From positions 1-64,000 of the forward strand of contig CALHVX010000023.1 of the NCBI GenBank assembly GCA_938036875.1: 64,000 nucleotides of DNA, in the 5' to 3' direction. The notes below the pieces were generated by a model. That model searched no databases. It was not told where the DNA came from and saw only the letters and a program-made list of their open reading frames with translations. Below, in pieces: positions 25,273-33,961 of this stretch (position 1 is the first letter of the stretch; each line of letters starts with the position of its first letter). Position numbers and translations under genes: made by a program. This stretch comes from an uncultured Pseudomonadales bacterium (GTDB lineage Bacteria; Pseudomonadota; Gammaproteobacteria; Pseudomonadales; Azotimanducaceae).

Positions 25273-26886
25273 CTAGTTGTGCGCGTTGCTGTCAGAGACA
25301 ACGGGTGGCGTGGTGAAGGTGTGGTATGGCGCGGGTGATGGAATGGTCCACTCCAAACCGTGCGCACCTTCCCAAACCTGACCGGTAGCCGGCTTGCCTG
25401 AACGAATTGCCTTGATGACGATGTACATGAACAGCAGCTGGGAGAAGCCGAACAAGAAGGCGCCCATGCTTGAGATCATGTTGAAGTCAGCAAACTGCAA
25501 TGCATAGTCAGGAATACGACGGGGCATCCCGGCCAACCCGGAAAAGTGCTGCGGGAAGAAGGTGACGTTTACGCCAACAAAGGACAGCCAGAAGTGCAGC
25601 TTGCCGAGGGATTCGTCATACATGTTGCCGCACCACTTTGGCAGCCAGAAATACACGGCCGCAATAATGGAGAACAAGGCACCCGGCACCAATACATAGT
25701 GGAAGTGAGCCACCACAAAGTAGGTATCGTGATACTGGTAGTCGGCAGGCGTGATGGCCAGCATCAAGCCCGAGAAGCCACCCATGGTAAATAGAACCAC
25801 AAAGGCAATGGCAAAGAGCATGGGCGTTTCAAAGGTCATGGACCCTTGCCACATGGTGGCCACCCAGTTAAATACCTTCACACCGGTTGGTACCGCAATA
25901 AACATGGTGGAGTACATAAAGAACAGCTGACCCGCTAGCGGCATACCCACAGTGAACATGTGGTGAGCCCAAACGATGAACGACAAGAACGCGATGCTCG
26001 CCGTTGCGTAAACCATAGAGTCGTAACCAAACAACGGCTTGCGTGCAAAGGTCGGAATGATCGCCGACACGATACCGAAGGCCGGCAAGATCATGATGTA
26101 CACCTCAGGGTGTCCAAAGAACCAGAAGATGTGTTGGAACATCACCGGGTCACCACCACCAGCAGCGCTAAAGAACGAGGTACCGAAGTGGATGTCAAAG
26201 AGCATCATGGTTACTGCGCCAGCTAGAACAGGCATAACCGCAATGAGCAGGTAAGCCGTGATCAACCAGGTCCAGCAGAACAAAGGCATCTTCATAAAGG
26301 TCATGCCAGGTGCGCGCATGTTTAAGATGGTGGCAATGATATTGATACTACCCATGATGGAAGAGGCGCCCATCATGTGTACGGCAAAGATAAAGAAGGT
26401 GACCGAGTCTGGCGCATAAGTCGTGGACAGCGGTGCGTAGAAGGTCCAACCGAAGTTAGGGCCGCCGCCTTCCATGAATAAGGTCGACAGCATCAAGCCA
26501 AAGGCAAAGGGCAAGATCCAAAAAGACAAGTTGTTCATTCGCGGTAACGCCATGTCTGGCGCGCCGAGCTGCATGGGGATCAACCAGTTAGCCAAGCCAA
26601 CAAAAGCCGGCATGATGGCCCCAAAGACCATAATCAAACCATGGTTAGTGGTCATCTGGTTAAAGAACTCTGGATCAACAAACTGCAAACCAGGCTCGAA
26701 CAATTCCGTTCGAATCACCAACGCCATACAACCGCCAATCAGGAACATGGCAAAGCTGAACCAAAGATACAAAGTACCAATGTCTTTGTGGTTGGTTGTA
26801 AACAACCAACGAGCTATACCCTTGGCGGGGCCGTGGTGGTGGTCGTCGTCATCGTGATGGTCGTGGCCGACTACAACTTCGCTCAT
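25273..26886 (-). CDS. ctaD: Cytochrome c oxidase subunit I
   Basis: A 537-residue heme-copper oxidase core with twelve membrane helices. Landmarks: TTNHGLIMVFG (low-spin heme His), FWFFGHPEVYIMILPAFG (CuB His plus cross-linked Tyr and the K-channel), IVWAHHMFTVG (two CuB His), and DTYFVVAHFHYVLVPGA (heme a3 and heme a His). A His/Asp-rich N-terminal tail (HDHHDDDDHHHG) is notable. It is an A-family oxidase pumping protons while reducing O2. Confidence 0.98.
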   Translation of the reverse strand: MSEVVVGHDHHDDDDHHHGPAKGIARWLFTTNHKDIGTLYLWFSFAMFLIGGCMALVIRTELFEPGLQFVDPEFFNQMTTNHGLIMVFGAIMPAFVGLANWLIPMQLGAPDMALPRMNNLSFWILPFAFGLMLSTLFMEGGGPNFGWTFYAPLSTTYAPDSVTFFIFAVHMMGASSIMGSINIIATILNMRAPGMTFMKMPLFCWTWLITAYLLIAVMPVLAGAVTMMLFDIHFGTSFFSAAGGGDPVMFQHIFWFFGHPEVYIMILPAFGIVSAIIPTFARKPLFGYDSMVYATASIAFLSFIVWAHHMFTVGMPLAGQLFFMYSTMFIAVPTGVKVFNWVATMWQGSMTFETPMLFAIAFVVLFTMGGFSGLMLAITPADYQYHDTYFVVAHFHYVLVPGALFSIIAAVYFWLPKWCGNMYDESLGKLHFWLSFVGVNVTFFPQHFSGLAGMPRRIPDYALQFADFNMISSMGAFLFGFSQLLFMYIVIKAIRSGKPATGQVWEGAHGLEWTIPSPAPYHTFTTPPVVSDSNAHN

Positions 26887-26967
26887 GTTTCTTTGCCTCT
26901 AAAAAATCTTGTCAACGATCTATCTAAAACTAGCGTCTACATCTACGGCTTAGCGTAGTTAATAGAG

Positions 26968-28152
26968 CTACTCGCCATCCTTAACTGCCACAACGTCGCG
27001 TGGCTGAACGATGTCGCCTACGTCGTTGCCAAAGCTGTTACGCGTGTAATGCACAACGGCGGCCAGGTCAGCGGCATCGAGTTGTTTGCCAAATGCTTGC
27101 ATGGCGGTGCCAGGCACGCCGTACAACAGCTTCTCGATCTGCCCTTTAAGCTCGCCGGTTACTACATCGGACCCTGCTAGTGCTGGGAATACCGGCGGCA
27201 CACCTTGGCCATTGGCCTGGTGACAACTAACGCAGAAGGTGCCGTAAACGCCTTCGCCTTTCGCCATCAGCTCTTCAGCAGTAAAGGTTTTGCTTAGCGC
27301 TTCCGCTCGAACCTTTTCTGCCACCAGTTGAGAGGCATACCAAGCGTCGTACTCGTCTTGTGGCAACGCTTCAACAACAACCGGCATAAAGCCATGGTCT
27401 TTACCGCACAACTCGGTGCACTGGCCGCGGTAAACACCGGGCTCTTCTACGATGGCCCACAGCTCGTTGAGCATGCCGGGTACAGCGTCGCGTTTAATAC
27501 CAAAGTCCGGTACCCACCATGCGTGGATCACGTCTTCAGCGGTCACCAAGAAACGCACTTTACGATTCACGGGAATACGCAGCGGCTTGTCCACTTCTAG
27601 CAAGTAGTGCTCGCCTTTCGCTGACTGGCCAAGAATTTCCGCTTGCGGGGTAGACATGGTCGAGAAGAAATCGAAGGTGCGATTGTAGTCTTCGTCCAAG
27701 TACTTGTACTGCCACTTCCACTGGTAGCCACGAACCTCAATGGTCATATCTTCGCCGCCAGTGTCATACATCGCCTTGAGCACGCCGGTGGCTGGAACCG
27801 CCATACCAATTAGTATCAAGGTAGGAATAATGGTCCAAGCGAGTTCAACCTTGGTGCTTTCGTGGAACTGTGCAGGCTTATACCCAGCAGAATGACGATG
27901 CTGAATGATGGACCACAGCATAACGGCAAACACGGCGGCGCCGATGATGCAGCAGATGTAAAAGATGTTCATATGCAGGTCGTACACTTGGCGACTAATG
28001 TCAGTCACCCCAACCGGCATATTGAGTTGATCCGCTTGTGCTAGGCCGCTGACGACCATCACAACGAGGCCCAGACCGGCGCCTAGTAGGCGGGTCAAAC
28101 CCCGCGCTGCACGAGCCTTATGCTCGCCACTTGCTTGCCCAATTTTTCTCAC
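26968..28152 (-). CDS. ctaC: Cytochrome c oxidase subunit II with fused cytochrome c domain (caa3 type)
   Basis: About 394 residues from a GTG at 28152, chosen for its AGGTGG ribosome site 5 bases upstream; upstream in-frame codons lack such a site. Signal peptide, two membrane helices (about 60-80 and 98-118 here), a CuA domain with HAWWVPDFG and CTELCGKDHGFM (about 237-248), then a C-terminal class I cytochrome c domain with CVSCH (about 308) and a distal Met in GTAMQAFG. The fused heme marks a caa3-type oxidase that can take electrons directly from a cytochrome such as the c4 encoded here. Confidence 0.95.
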   Translation of the reverse strand: MRKIGQASGEHKARAARGLTRLLGAGLGLVVMVVSGLAQADQLNMPVGVTDISRQVYDLHMNIFYICCIIGAAVFAVMLWSIIQHRHSAGYKPAQFHESTKVELAWTIIPTLILIGMAVPATGVLKAMYDTGGEDMTIEVRGYQWKWQYKYLDEDYNRTFDFFSTMSTPQAEILGQSAKGEHYLLEVDKPLRIPVNRKVRFLVTAEDVIHAWWVPDFGIKRDAVPGMLNELWAIVEEPGVYRGQCTELCGKDHGFMPVVVEALPQDEYDAWYASQLVAEKVRAEALSKTFTAEELMAKGEGVYGTFCVSCHQANGQGVPPVFPALAGSDVVTGELKGQIEKLLYGVPGTAMQAFGKQLDAADLAAVVHYTRNSFGNDVGDIVQPRDVVAVKDGE

Positions 28153-28584
28153 ATTTCCACCTAAGGTTGCTGCCGCTTGCCGGTGTCTGAGATGCAATTT
28201 CGCTTCACTTTCGTTTAAACGTTTTTGATCAAACGTTTTTATCAAAGTACGGCATGCATCGACTAGCAAACGCGATTCGATTACCTAACCATAGTCGCTC
28301 CAGGCGACTAGGGTAATTATTCGAGCTAGCTTTTGTAGCAATTCGCTAAAAAAGTACTAGCGAATGGTCTCCTGCGGCAGTCCAAGCGTCGTCTTTACTG
28401 CTCGCAGCGAGATGAAGGTCACCTAAAAGCAAGAAAAAGTCGTACATGAGGCCGCCAAAAAAGCGCGCGCAATTATGCGCTACCGAGCCAGCAATCTCAA
28501 CGAACAATTGCACAGAAAACTCAATATTGAAGTTGGTGATTCGGTTGTATTTCAGAGCCTTACGCTAGTAACCACTCAGAGCGG
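28153..28584. promoter_or_regulatory. Upstream region of the oxidase operon with direct and inverted repeats
   Basis: This 432-bp gene-free stretch separates yheV (whose stop is at 28585) from ctaC and should contain the operon promoter, on the minus strand. Read on that strand there are two tandem copies of TTTGATmAAAACG (about 28226-28250), equivalent to AAACGTTTTT at 28217-28226 and 28231-28240 on the plus strand. Further upstream is a perfect inverted repeat ATTCGCTA / TAGCGAAT at 28341-28365 with a 9-base loop. No clear -35/-10 pair was fixed. Confidence 0.45.
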
Positions 28585-28848
28585 CTAACTGTCGTCCGTC
28601 AATTTTTTTGGATCGATCAGGCGTACTGGAGAGGCGGCAACATCGGCGTTGCGAATCGGTCTCAACAAGCGGCTGGCTGGCAGGCTCGAACCGGCATTTG
28701 GCGCTGCCTCTTGGTCAGCATCTAGGTCCTCGGTGAAGTCACACTCCACACAGCTACGGCGGCTTTGATCACCGTCCGTTTCCATCACAATACGGTCTAA
28801 CGCACGACATTTGGGGCATACCGCACCGGCGATGAAGCGACGCTTCAT
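28585..28848 (-). CDS. YheV-family putative zinc-ribbon protein
   Basis: An 87-residue protein beginning KRRFIAGAVCPKC with a second cysteine pair CVEC at about 33-36 (CPKC...CVEC), a four-Cys zinc ribbon, plus the DRIVMETDGD segment typical of the YheV/DUF2387 family. The C-terminal half is polar and probably disordered. Its start overlaps the aroE stop by four bases (ATGA). Function unknown. Confidence 0.85.
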   Translation of the reverse strand: MKRRFIAGAVCPKCRALDRIVMETDGDQSRRSCVECDFTEDLDADQEAAPNAGSSLPASRLLRPIRNADVAASPVRLIDPKKLTDDS

Positions 28849-29765
28849 GTAGCTTCCAGCCCAGCAACCGGGCCAACAAAAGGATCGGGCAGCGGTCGGG
28901 CCAAGCCTTCGCTGCGTAATTGCTCCAGTATCGGGGCGGTATCCGCCACCGCACCTCGCCAGAGCTGGAATGCAGCCGCCGCTTGCTCCACCAACATACC
29001 CAACCCATCCACACAGCTGCTGGCGCCGCTAGCCTGGGCAAACTCACAAAAGGCCGTGTTTGGGCCATACATCATGTCGTAACAAACCGCTCCGCTAAGG
29101 CTGTCAGCAGCGACTAGGTCACCGACGCCTGCAATGCTGCCGGCCGTCGCATTGATCACCAAGTGGAAATCCGGATCTGCATTTGACCCAACACTGGATA
29201 AAGCCAGCGCCTGCAAAGAGACCCCCGCACGGTCAGCACTGGCGCTAAACCGCCCCACCAACCGAGACGCGGTGTCGTAAGTTCGATTGGCCAGGGTTAA
29301 CGACTGCACACCGGACGCCAGCAACGGCTCCATGACCCCCTGCGCTGCGCCACCCGCGCCCAGCAACAAGACACGCATACCCGACAGCTGCAAACCCAGA
29401 TTGCTGGTGAGATCTGTCAGCAGCCCCAAACCATCCGTGTTGTAGCCGCAATACCCGGAATCTAAGGGCACAATGGTGTTCACCGCCTGGGCAGCCAGCG
29501 CCAACGCATCGTGTTCGGTAACCCAGGCAAAGGCATCTCGCTTAAACGGCACGGTGACATTGAGACCGCAGCCGCCGTCGGCAAAGAACCGCTCGACACC
29601 GCTACTGAATTCATCCGGCGGCAACTCTAATGCTTCATAGCTCATGTTGTGCCCAGTTTGCTCAGCAAAAGCTTGGTGTATGCGCGGCGACAACGAGTGC
29701 CCAATAGGGTTACCAACCACCGCGTAGGGCTGGGTTGGAACTGTGTCTGGAATAGCAGGGTTCAT
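28845..29765 (-). CDS. aroE: Shikimate dehydrogenase
   Basis: A 306-residue NADP-dependent reductase for the fourth step of the shikimate pathway. Substrate-binding N-terminus: VVGNPIGHSLSPRIHQAF and NVTVPFKRDAF (catalytic Lys). Rossmann domain: LLLGAGGAAQGVMEPLL, VINATAGS, and CYDMMYGP. It is about 30 residues longer than E. coli AroE, mainly a C-terminal tail. The tsaC-aroE-yheV order is common in gammaproteobacteria; it overlaps tsaC by four bases. Confidence 0.95.
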   Translation of the reverse strand: MNPAIPDTVPTQPYAVVGNPIGHSLSPRIHQAFAEQTGHNMSYEALELPPDEFSSGVERFFADGGCGLNVTVPFKRDAFAWVTEHDALALAAQAVNTIVPLDSGYCGYNTDGLGLLTDLTSNLGLQLSGMRVLLLGAGGAAQGVMEPLLASGVQSLTLANRTYDTASRLVGRFSASADRAGVSLQALALSSVGSNADPDFHLVINATAGSIAGVGDLVAADSLSGAVCYDMMYGPNTAFCEFAQASGASSCVDGLGMLVEQAAAAFQLWRGAVADTAPILEQLRSEGLARPLPDPFVGPVAGLEAT

Positions 29766-30334
29766 CGAATCTGGTCACCTTGCAAACTCAAAATTTGGCT
29801 TGGCTTGGCCGCACCACCAACCGCGCCGGGCAACACGTAATCCACCCGTTGCCCCATGCTGCGCCGTGCTTGCCAAACACCCTTAGGTGCTGGCTGACCA
29901 CTGATGTTGGCAGACGTGGAAACCAATGCACCGCCAAAGGCGGCGCACAAACGTTGCGCTTGGGTATGCCCAGGGACACGCACGCCCACGTTGCTATGCT
30001 CCCCGGTAACCCACACCGGGTAGTGACGGTTTGGTAGCAGCCAACTAACGCCACCGGGCCAACTCTGCACAACGCGCTGGTGCTCATTGTCTTCCAAGGT
30101 CGATAGCTCCGCAGCAAAGTCATCACTGGTTGCCCCAATGAGGAGCAAGCCTTTGCTGACATCGCGCCGCTTTAATGCCAACAACTGCGCTACTGCTTGG
30201 TGGTTGTGTGGATCACAAGCCAAACCCCAAACCGATTCGGTTGCATGTAACACCACGCCGCCGCCCTGCAACACTTGTGCGGCCAGTTGCAGGTGCCATG
30301 CGCCAGTCGAAGCGTTACTAGAACAGTTACTCAT
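29762..30334 (-). CDS. tsaC: Threonylcarbamoyl-AMP synthase TsaC (YrdC/RimN)
   Basis: A 190-residue YrdC-fold protein: GGGVVLHATESVWGLACDP, LLALKRRDVSKGLLLIG, PGGVSWLLP, VGVRVPGH and GALVSTSANISGQP. It makes threonylcarbamoyl-adenylate for t6A37 in ANN-decoding tRNAs. The short, single-domain length fits TsaC rather than Sua5. It overlaps purE by eight bases upstream and aroE by four downstream. Confidence 0.95.
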   Translation of the reverse strand: MSNCSSNASTGAWHLQLAAQVLQGGGVVLHATESVWGLACDPHNHQAVAQLLALKRRDVSKGLLLIGATSDDFAAELSTLEDNEHQRVVQSWPGGVSWLLPNRHYPVWVTGEHSNVGVRVPGHTQAQRLCAAFGGALVSTSANISGQPAPKGVWQARRSMGQRVDYVLPGAVGGAAKPSQILSLQGDQIR

Positions 30335-30827
30335 TAAGTGTTGCCTGCAACTTAGTGTTTTGTTTTTTTACTTTAGCAGCACGGGTAGCTCTATCGGCCC
30401 GCAACCGCTCTGCAAGCGCTTCATCGGCCACCGCTAAAATTTGCGCCGCTAAATACCCGGCGTTCTTGGCTCCCACTTTACCCCCTGAGGTTGTGGCCAC
30501 GGGCATACCCACTGGCATCTGCACCTTGGATACCAGAACATCCCCCGCATCCACTGGGCCCTGATCAATCGGCACACCGATAACGGGCCGCAAGGTTTGG
30601 GAGGCGACCACCCCAGCTAAGTGCGCGGCCAGGCTAGCCCCACAAATAAAAGCACCACAATGCCGCGATTGCGCATCTTCAACATAGCTGAGGGTATCTT
30701 CTAGCGTGCGATGCGCAGAAGTCACCCGCACTTCCGTTTCTATACCTAGGTCACCGAGGGTTTGCTGCGCAGCCGACATGACTGGCCAATCGGAATCAGA
30801 CCCCATCAATATAGCCACCCAAGTCAT
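30327..30827 (-). CDS. purE: N5-carboxyaminoimidazole ribonucleotide mutase PurE
   Basis: About 166 residues from the ATG at 30827 (GGAG lies 12 bases upstream). PurE motifs: LMGSDSDWPVM, VTSAHRT, AAHLAGVVASQT, PVIGVPID, SKVQMPVGMPVATT and GAKNAGYLAAQIL. It carries out the carboxy-shift from N5-CAIR to CAIR in purine synthesis. The loop CGASLAAHLAG departs from the AGGAAHLPG of enterobacterial enzymes. Its usual partner purK is not adjacent; tsaC follows directly. Confidence 0.92.
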   Translation of the reverse strand: MTWVAILMGSDSDWPVMSAAQQTLGDLGIETEVRVTSAHRTLEDTLSYVEDAQSRHCGAFICGASLAAHLAGVVASQTLRPVIGVPIDQGPVDAGDVLVSKVQMPVGMPVATTSGGKVGAKNAGYLAAQILAVADEALAERLRADRATRAAKVKKQNTKLQATLNE

Positions 30828-30895
30828 ACTCGATTGCATCTCCAGTCGGTAAAAAGTCATCAAAAAGTGAACCGGCCGCATCTGGCAATGCAACC

Positions 30896-32008
30896 CTAGC
30901 GAGGCGAGGGAATATACCCCTGCGGTAGACGCTGAACAAACCCCGCAAGCTCTAGACGAGTTAGCGTGGTTAACAACTCAGGCAGGGCGAACCCCGTGGC
31001 CTTGCTGAGCGCTTCTACAGAAATAGGCTCGGCACCCAATTGTGCAAAGACCTGGCCTTCCGCGCTTTTAGTCGGCGGGGCAAGCCCCTGCGGACTGAAA
31101 CCGGCAACCTCAACCGACGGATTAACGCCAAGCGCCGCAAAAACATCCTGCACGTTCGTGACCAACCCCGCACCCTGTTTCAGCAACCGGTGACACCCGG
31201 CGCTAACCGGGCTCACCACCGACCCCGGTACAGCCAACACATCTCGGCCTTGCTCTAGCGCCAACCGCGCCGTTATCAAGGAGCCCGATCGCAGGCCTGC
31301 TTCAACCACCACCACCGCCCGCGATAAACCGCTGATCAGACGATTGCGCTCCGGGAAGTTGGCTGGATAGGAAGGGTGAGTTGGTAAGTATTCACTTACA
31401 ATAACACCGCCGCTATCGAGAATTTTTTTCCCAAGGCCCGCGTGAGACCTAGGATGTAGATTGTGCAATCCGCTGCCTAGCACAGCCAAGGTGGCTCCCT
31501 GGCTCACCGCCCCGCGATGGGCGGCAGCATCGATACCCAAGGCTAAACCGCTAATGACTAACCATTGAGCGGCTGCCAAACGTTCCGCCAGCCGCTCCGC
31601 AAACAGCGCGCCAGTGGCCGAGCAGCGCCTAGCACCCACCACCGCAACGCCTGGTTGGTGCAACAAAGCGGCGGGGCCCTGCACATAAAGCGCCAGGGGC
31701 GGATCCGGTATGGCGCGCAATGCTTGGGGTAACTCAGCCTGCAGCAGCACGCGAACATCGCTACCAACAACAGACTCGCGCAAGCTCTGCCAGGCTAAGG
31801 GCGGCGCCGGTAGCTGCGCCTGTAACCAAGCCATGCCGGCTGCGCTGGTTAAGGTTTGCGTATCCGTTTGCAAGCTCGCCGGTCGGCGCTGCCACACCCG
31901 ATGAATTTTTCGCCTGCCGCAATGGGCTAGCAGACATAAAAATCGCCAATGGTGTTCGACATCGGATTGAAACGCAGAGGCTGGCGGTGAAGGCGTTGGT
32001 AAAGACAT
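30896..32008 (-). CDS. dprA: DNA-processing protein DprA (Smf)
   Basis: About 370 residues from the ATG at 32008; a GTG at 32017 is also possible. Rossmann-like core: VAVVGARRCSATG, VISGLALGIDAAAHRGA, LAVLGSGLHNLHPRSH, SEYLPTHPSYPANFPERNR, LISGLSRAVVVVEAGLRSGS and GRDVLAVPGSV, followed by a small C-terminal winged-helix-like domain (about 310-370). DprA loads RecA onto incoming single-stranded DNA during transformation. With a FimT-type pilin in the window this hints at competence, though dprA is nearly universal. Confidence 0.95.
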   Translation of the reverse strand: MSLPTPSPPASAFQSDVEHHWRFLCLLAHCGRRKIHRVWQRRPASLQTDTQTLTSAAGMAWLQAQLPAPPLAWQSLRESVVGSDVRVLLQAELPQALRAIPDPPLALYVQGPAALLHQPGVAVVGARRCSATGALFAERLAERLAAAQWLVISGLALGIDAAAHRGAVSQGATLAVLGSGLHNLHPRSHAGLGKKILDSGGVIVSEYLPTHPSYPANFPERNRLISGLSRAVVVVEAGLRSGSLITARLALEQGRDVLAVPGSVVSPVSAGCHRLLKQGAGLVTNVQDVFAALGVNPSVEVAGFSPQGLAPPTKSAEGQVFAQLGAEPISVEALSKATGFALPELLTTLTRLELAGFVQRLPQGYIPSPR

Positions 32009-32145
32009 GAGGGCCACAGTGTGACCATTGCCAAGAACGGCGCACGTGCACCAATGACCTTAAGGTCACCAGCGATCGACGTTTTGTTCTGTGAGAGTTG
32101 TAGGCAGCGAGCGCTGCCTAGAGTAGTGGTTCGCTGAAACTGAAA

Positions 32146-33231
32146 CTAAGGGTTGTGAACTTCGTCGCCAACCGAAAGCGCACGCTCAGCCTGTAATACC
32201 AAGCCATAAGACAGCTTTTCAAAAGAACGGAACACCATCAACAAACCCGAGCGTTCGCTAGGGAGGCGAATAGTCTCGCGAGCAACACGGTCACGAGTTA
32301 ACGCGCCCTTCTTATAGATCGCGAGAACGTGGCCAACATCTAAGCCTTCACGTGTACCACGGTTTAGCACAACAACGTCGTACTGACCCACCTGGGTGAC
32401 GCCACTGAACACCGAGATAATTTCGCCATCTACCTCACCTTCAGGAGAATGCGGATAGAAGGTGGAATCCAGTCGACGCTGTTCGGTTGGCAGAACGCGG
32501 TCTTCAATCTGCACACGCTCACGTGAACTGATGACCTTCATCGTCGATATGTCATCTTCTTGCGCAACGACCTTACCCAAACCAATGTAGGTTGCTTCGC
32601 GTCCCAGAATCTCGCGCGTCTCCGGGTCTAAGTAGATGGGACCCTTACGCACAAAGTTGAAGCTCTCGCTGTCGGGTAAGGCACCACGGACATAAAGGCG
32701 GTCACCAGCACCCAACACCAAACGTTCGCTCTCACCTTGAACAACATAAGGCGCGGCCTGCAGTTCTTCCGGTTCAACCACTCGGTTCTGCACCAAGAAA
32801 CCTTGAATGGCCTCAAGGCTAATCGCTGGAATGGCCGACTCTAATGGCGTTGCGCGAATTTGGGGCGACAGCTTGGTATCACCCGGCGACATGCGATAAT
32901 TTCGCCCTGCGCTACCGCGCTTTAGGGTTAGCCGCGGTTGGCCATCCACATATTCAAAACCAATTTGGTCGCCCGGGTAGATTAGGTGCGGGTTTTCAAT
33001 TTGGGGATTCACCTGCCAAATTTCTGGCCACAGCCAGGGTCGCTCCAAAAATCGCGCGCTGATATCCCACAGGGTGTCTCCCTTAACTACGGTATAGACA
33101 TCCGGATGGTCATCGCGAACATACTGGGCCAAGTTGCCGGCCACTGCGCTAAACGCGGCAAGGGGTAACAAGGCCAACAACGCCGTTAAAGTAGCGCGTT
33201 GTAGAAGTCGTTTGGCTGGCGTGCACACCAT
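32146..33231 (-). CDS. Exported LysM-domain protein
   Basis: About 361 residues from the ATG at 33231, favoured because GAGGA lies 9 bases upstream. Signal peptide (LLALLPLAAFSAVAG), a single LysM domain at about 45-100 (YTVVKGDTLWDISARFL, LWPEIWQVNPQIENPHLIYPG) and a beta-rich C-terminal region. The protein corresponds to the LysM gene found between dprA and def in Pseudomonas. LysM implies peptidoglycan binding; no hydrolase motif is visible. It is divergent from def. Confidence 0.9.
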   Translation of the reverse strand: MVCTPAKRLLQRATLTALLALLPLAAFSAVAGNLAQYVRDDHPDVYTVVKGDTLWDISARFLERPWLWPEIWQVNPQIENPHLIYPGDQIGFEYVDGQPRLTLKRGSAGRNYRMSPGDTKLSPQIRATPLESAIPAISLEAIQGFLVQNRVVEPEELQAAPYVVQGESERLVLGAGDRLYVRGALPDSESFNFVRKGPIYLDPETREILGREATYIGLGKVVAQEDDISTMKVISSRERVQIEDRVLPTEQRRLDSTFYPHSPEGEVDGEIISVFSGVTQVGQYDVVVLNRGTREGLDVGHVLAIYKKGALTRDRVARETIRLPSERSGLLMVFRSFEKLSYGLVLQAERALSVGDEVHNP

Positions 33232-33438
33232 GTTGCAATTCCTCATGGCCAGCCGCACCCGGTGGATGCGACTAGCGTTGGTTGTTCTGTGCTGGTTGGA
33301 GGCGAAAAAGTTATACTGTTCACAATCTTAGCAGCACAAATTACACCAATACTAGGGACACATCACACCCAACCTACATGGATGACCGAATTTTTCGGGC
33401 ATACCCACACTCAGATTTTTGGATCAATTAGCAATTAA

Positions 33439-33948
33439 ATGGCTCTTCTACCGATACTGCACTACCCAGACCCCAAACTTCGCACCAAAGCGAAGCCAAT
33501 AACGGAAGTGACGGACACTCTGCGCAAGCTTATTGATGATATGTTCGAAACGATGTACGACGCGCCAGGCATTGGGCTCGCCGCTAGCCAAGTGGATGTC
33601 CACAAACGGCTTATCGTTATCGACGTATCCGAAACACGAGATGAACCCAATGTTTACATCAACCCAGAGCTTGAACTGTTGGGCACCGTGATGCAGGCAG
33701 AAGAAGGGTGCTTATCTGTACCCGGCTACTACGAAGCGGTAGAACGCGTGGACCGCATCAAAGTGACAGCCCTGGACCGAAATGGTGAATCCTTCACCCA
33801 AGAAGCATCCGGGTTGCTCGCGGTTTGCATCCAACACGAGTGTGACCACCTAGATGGCAAGCTATTCGTTGACTACCTTTCCTCGCTAAAACGCACGCGC
33901 ATCAAGAAAAAGCTGGTGAAGTTGCAACGGCAGCAAGCCCACTCATGA
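33439..33948 (+). CDS. def: Peptide deformylase
   Basis: A 169-residue metalloenzyme with the three signature motifs: GIGLAA (44-49), EGCLS with metal ligand Cys91, and QHECDHLDG with H133, E134, H137. It removes the formyl group from nascent N-terminal Met. It is first in a plus-strand run def-fmt-rsmB-trkA-trkH with little spacing, so co-transcription is likely. This is a type I enzyme by length and motifs. Confidence 0.97.
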   Translation: MALLPILHYPDPKLRTKAKPITEVTDTLRKLIDDMFETMYDAPGIGLAASQVDVHKRLIVIDVSETRDEPNVYINPELELLGTVMQAEEGCLSVPGYYEAVERVDRIKVTALDRNGESFTQEASGLLAVCIQHECDHLDGKLFVDYLSSLKRTRIKKKLVKLQRQQAHS

Positions 33949-33961
33949 ACTACCTGAAGTC

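Noticed and set aside
28226-28250. FNR/Anr-type box upstream of ctaC
   Set aside because: TTGAT and ATCAA half-sites occur but not with the required 4-base spacing; direct repeats describe the sequence better.
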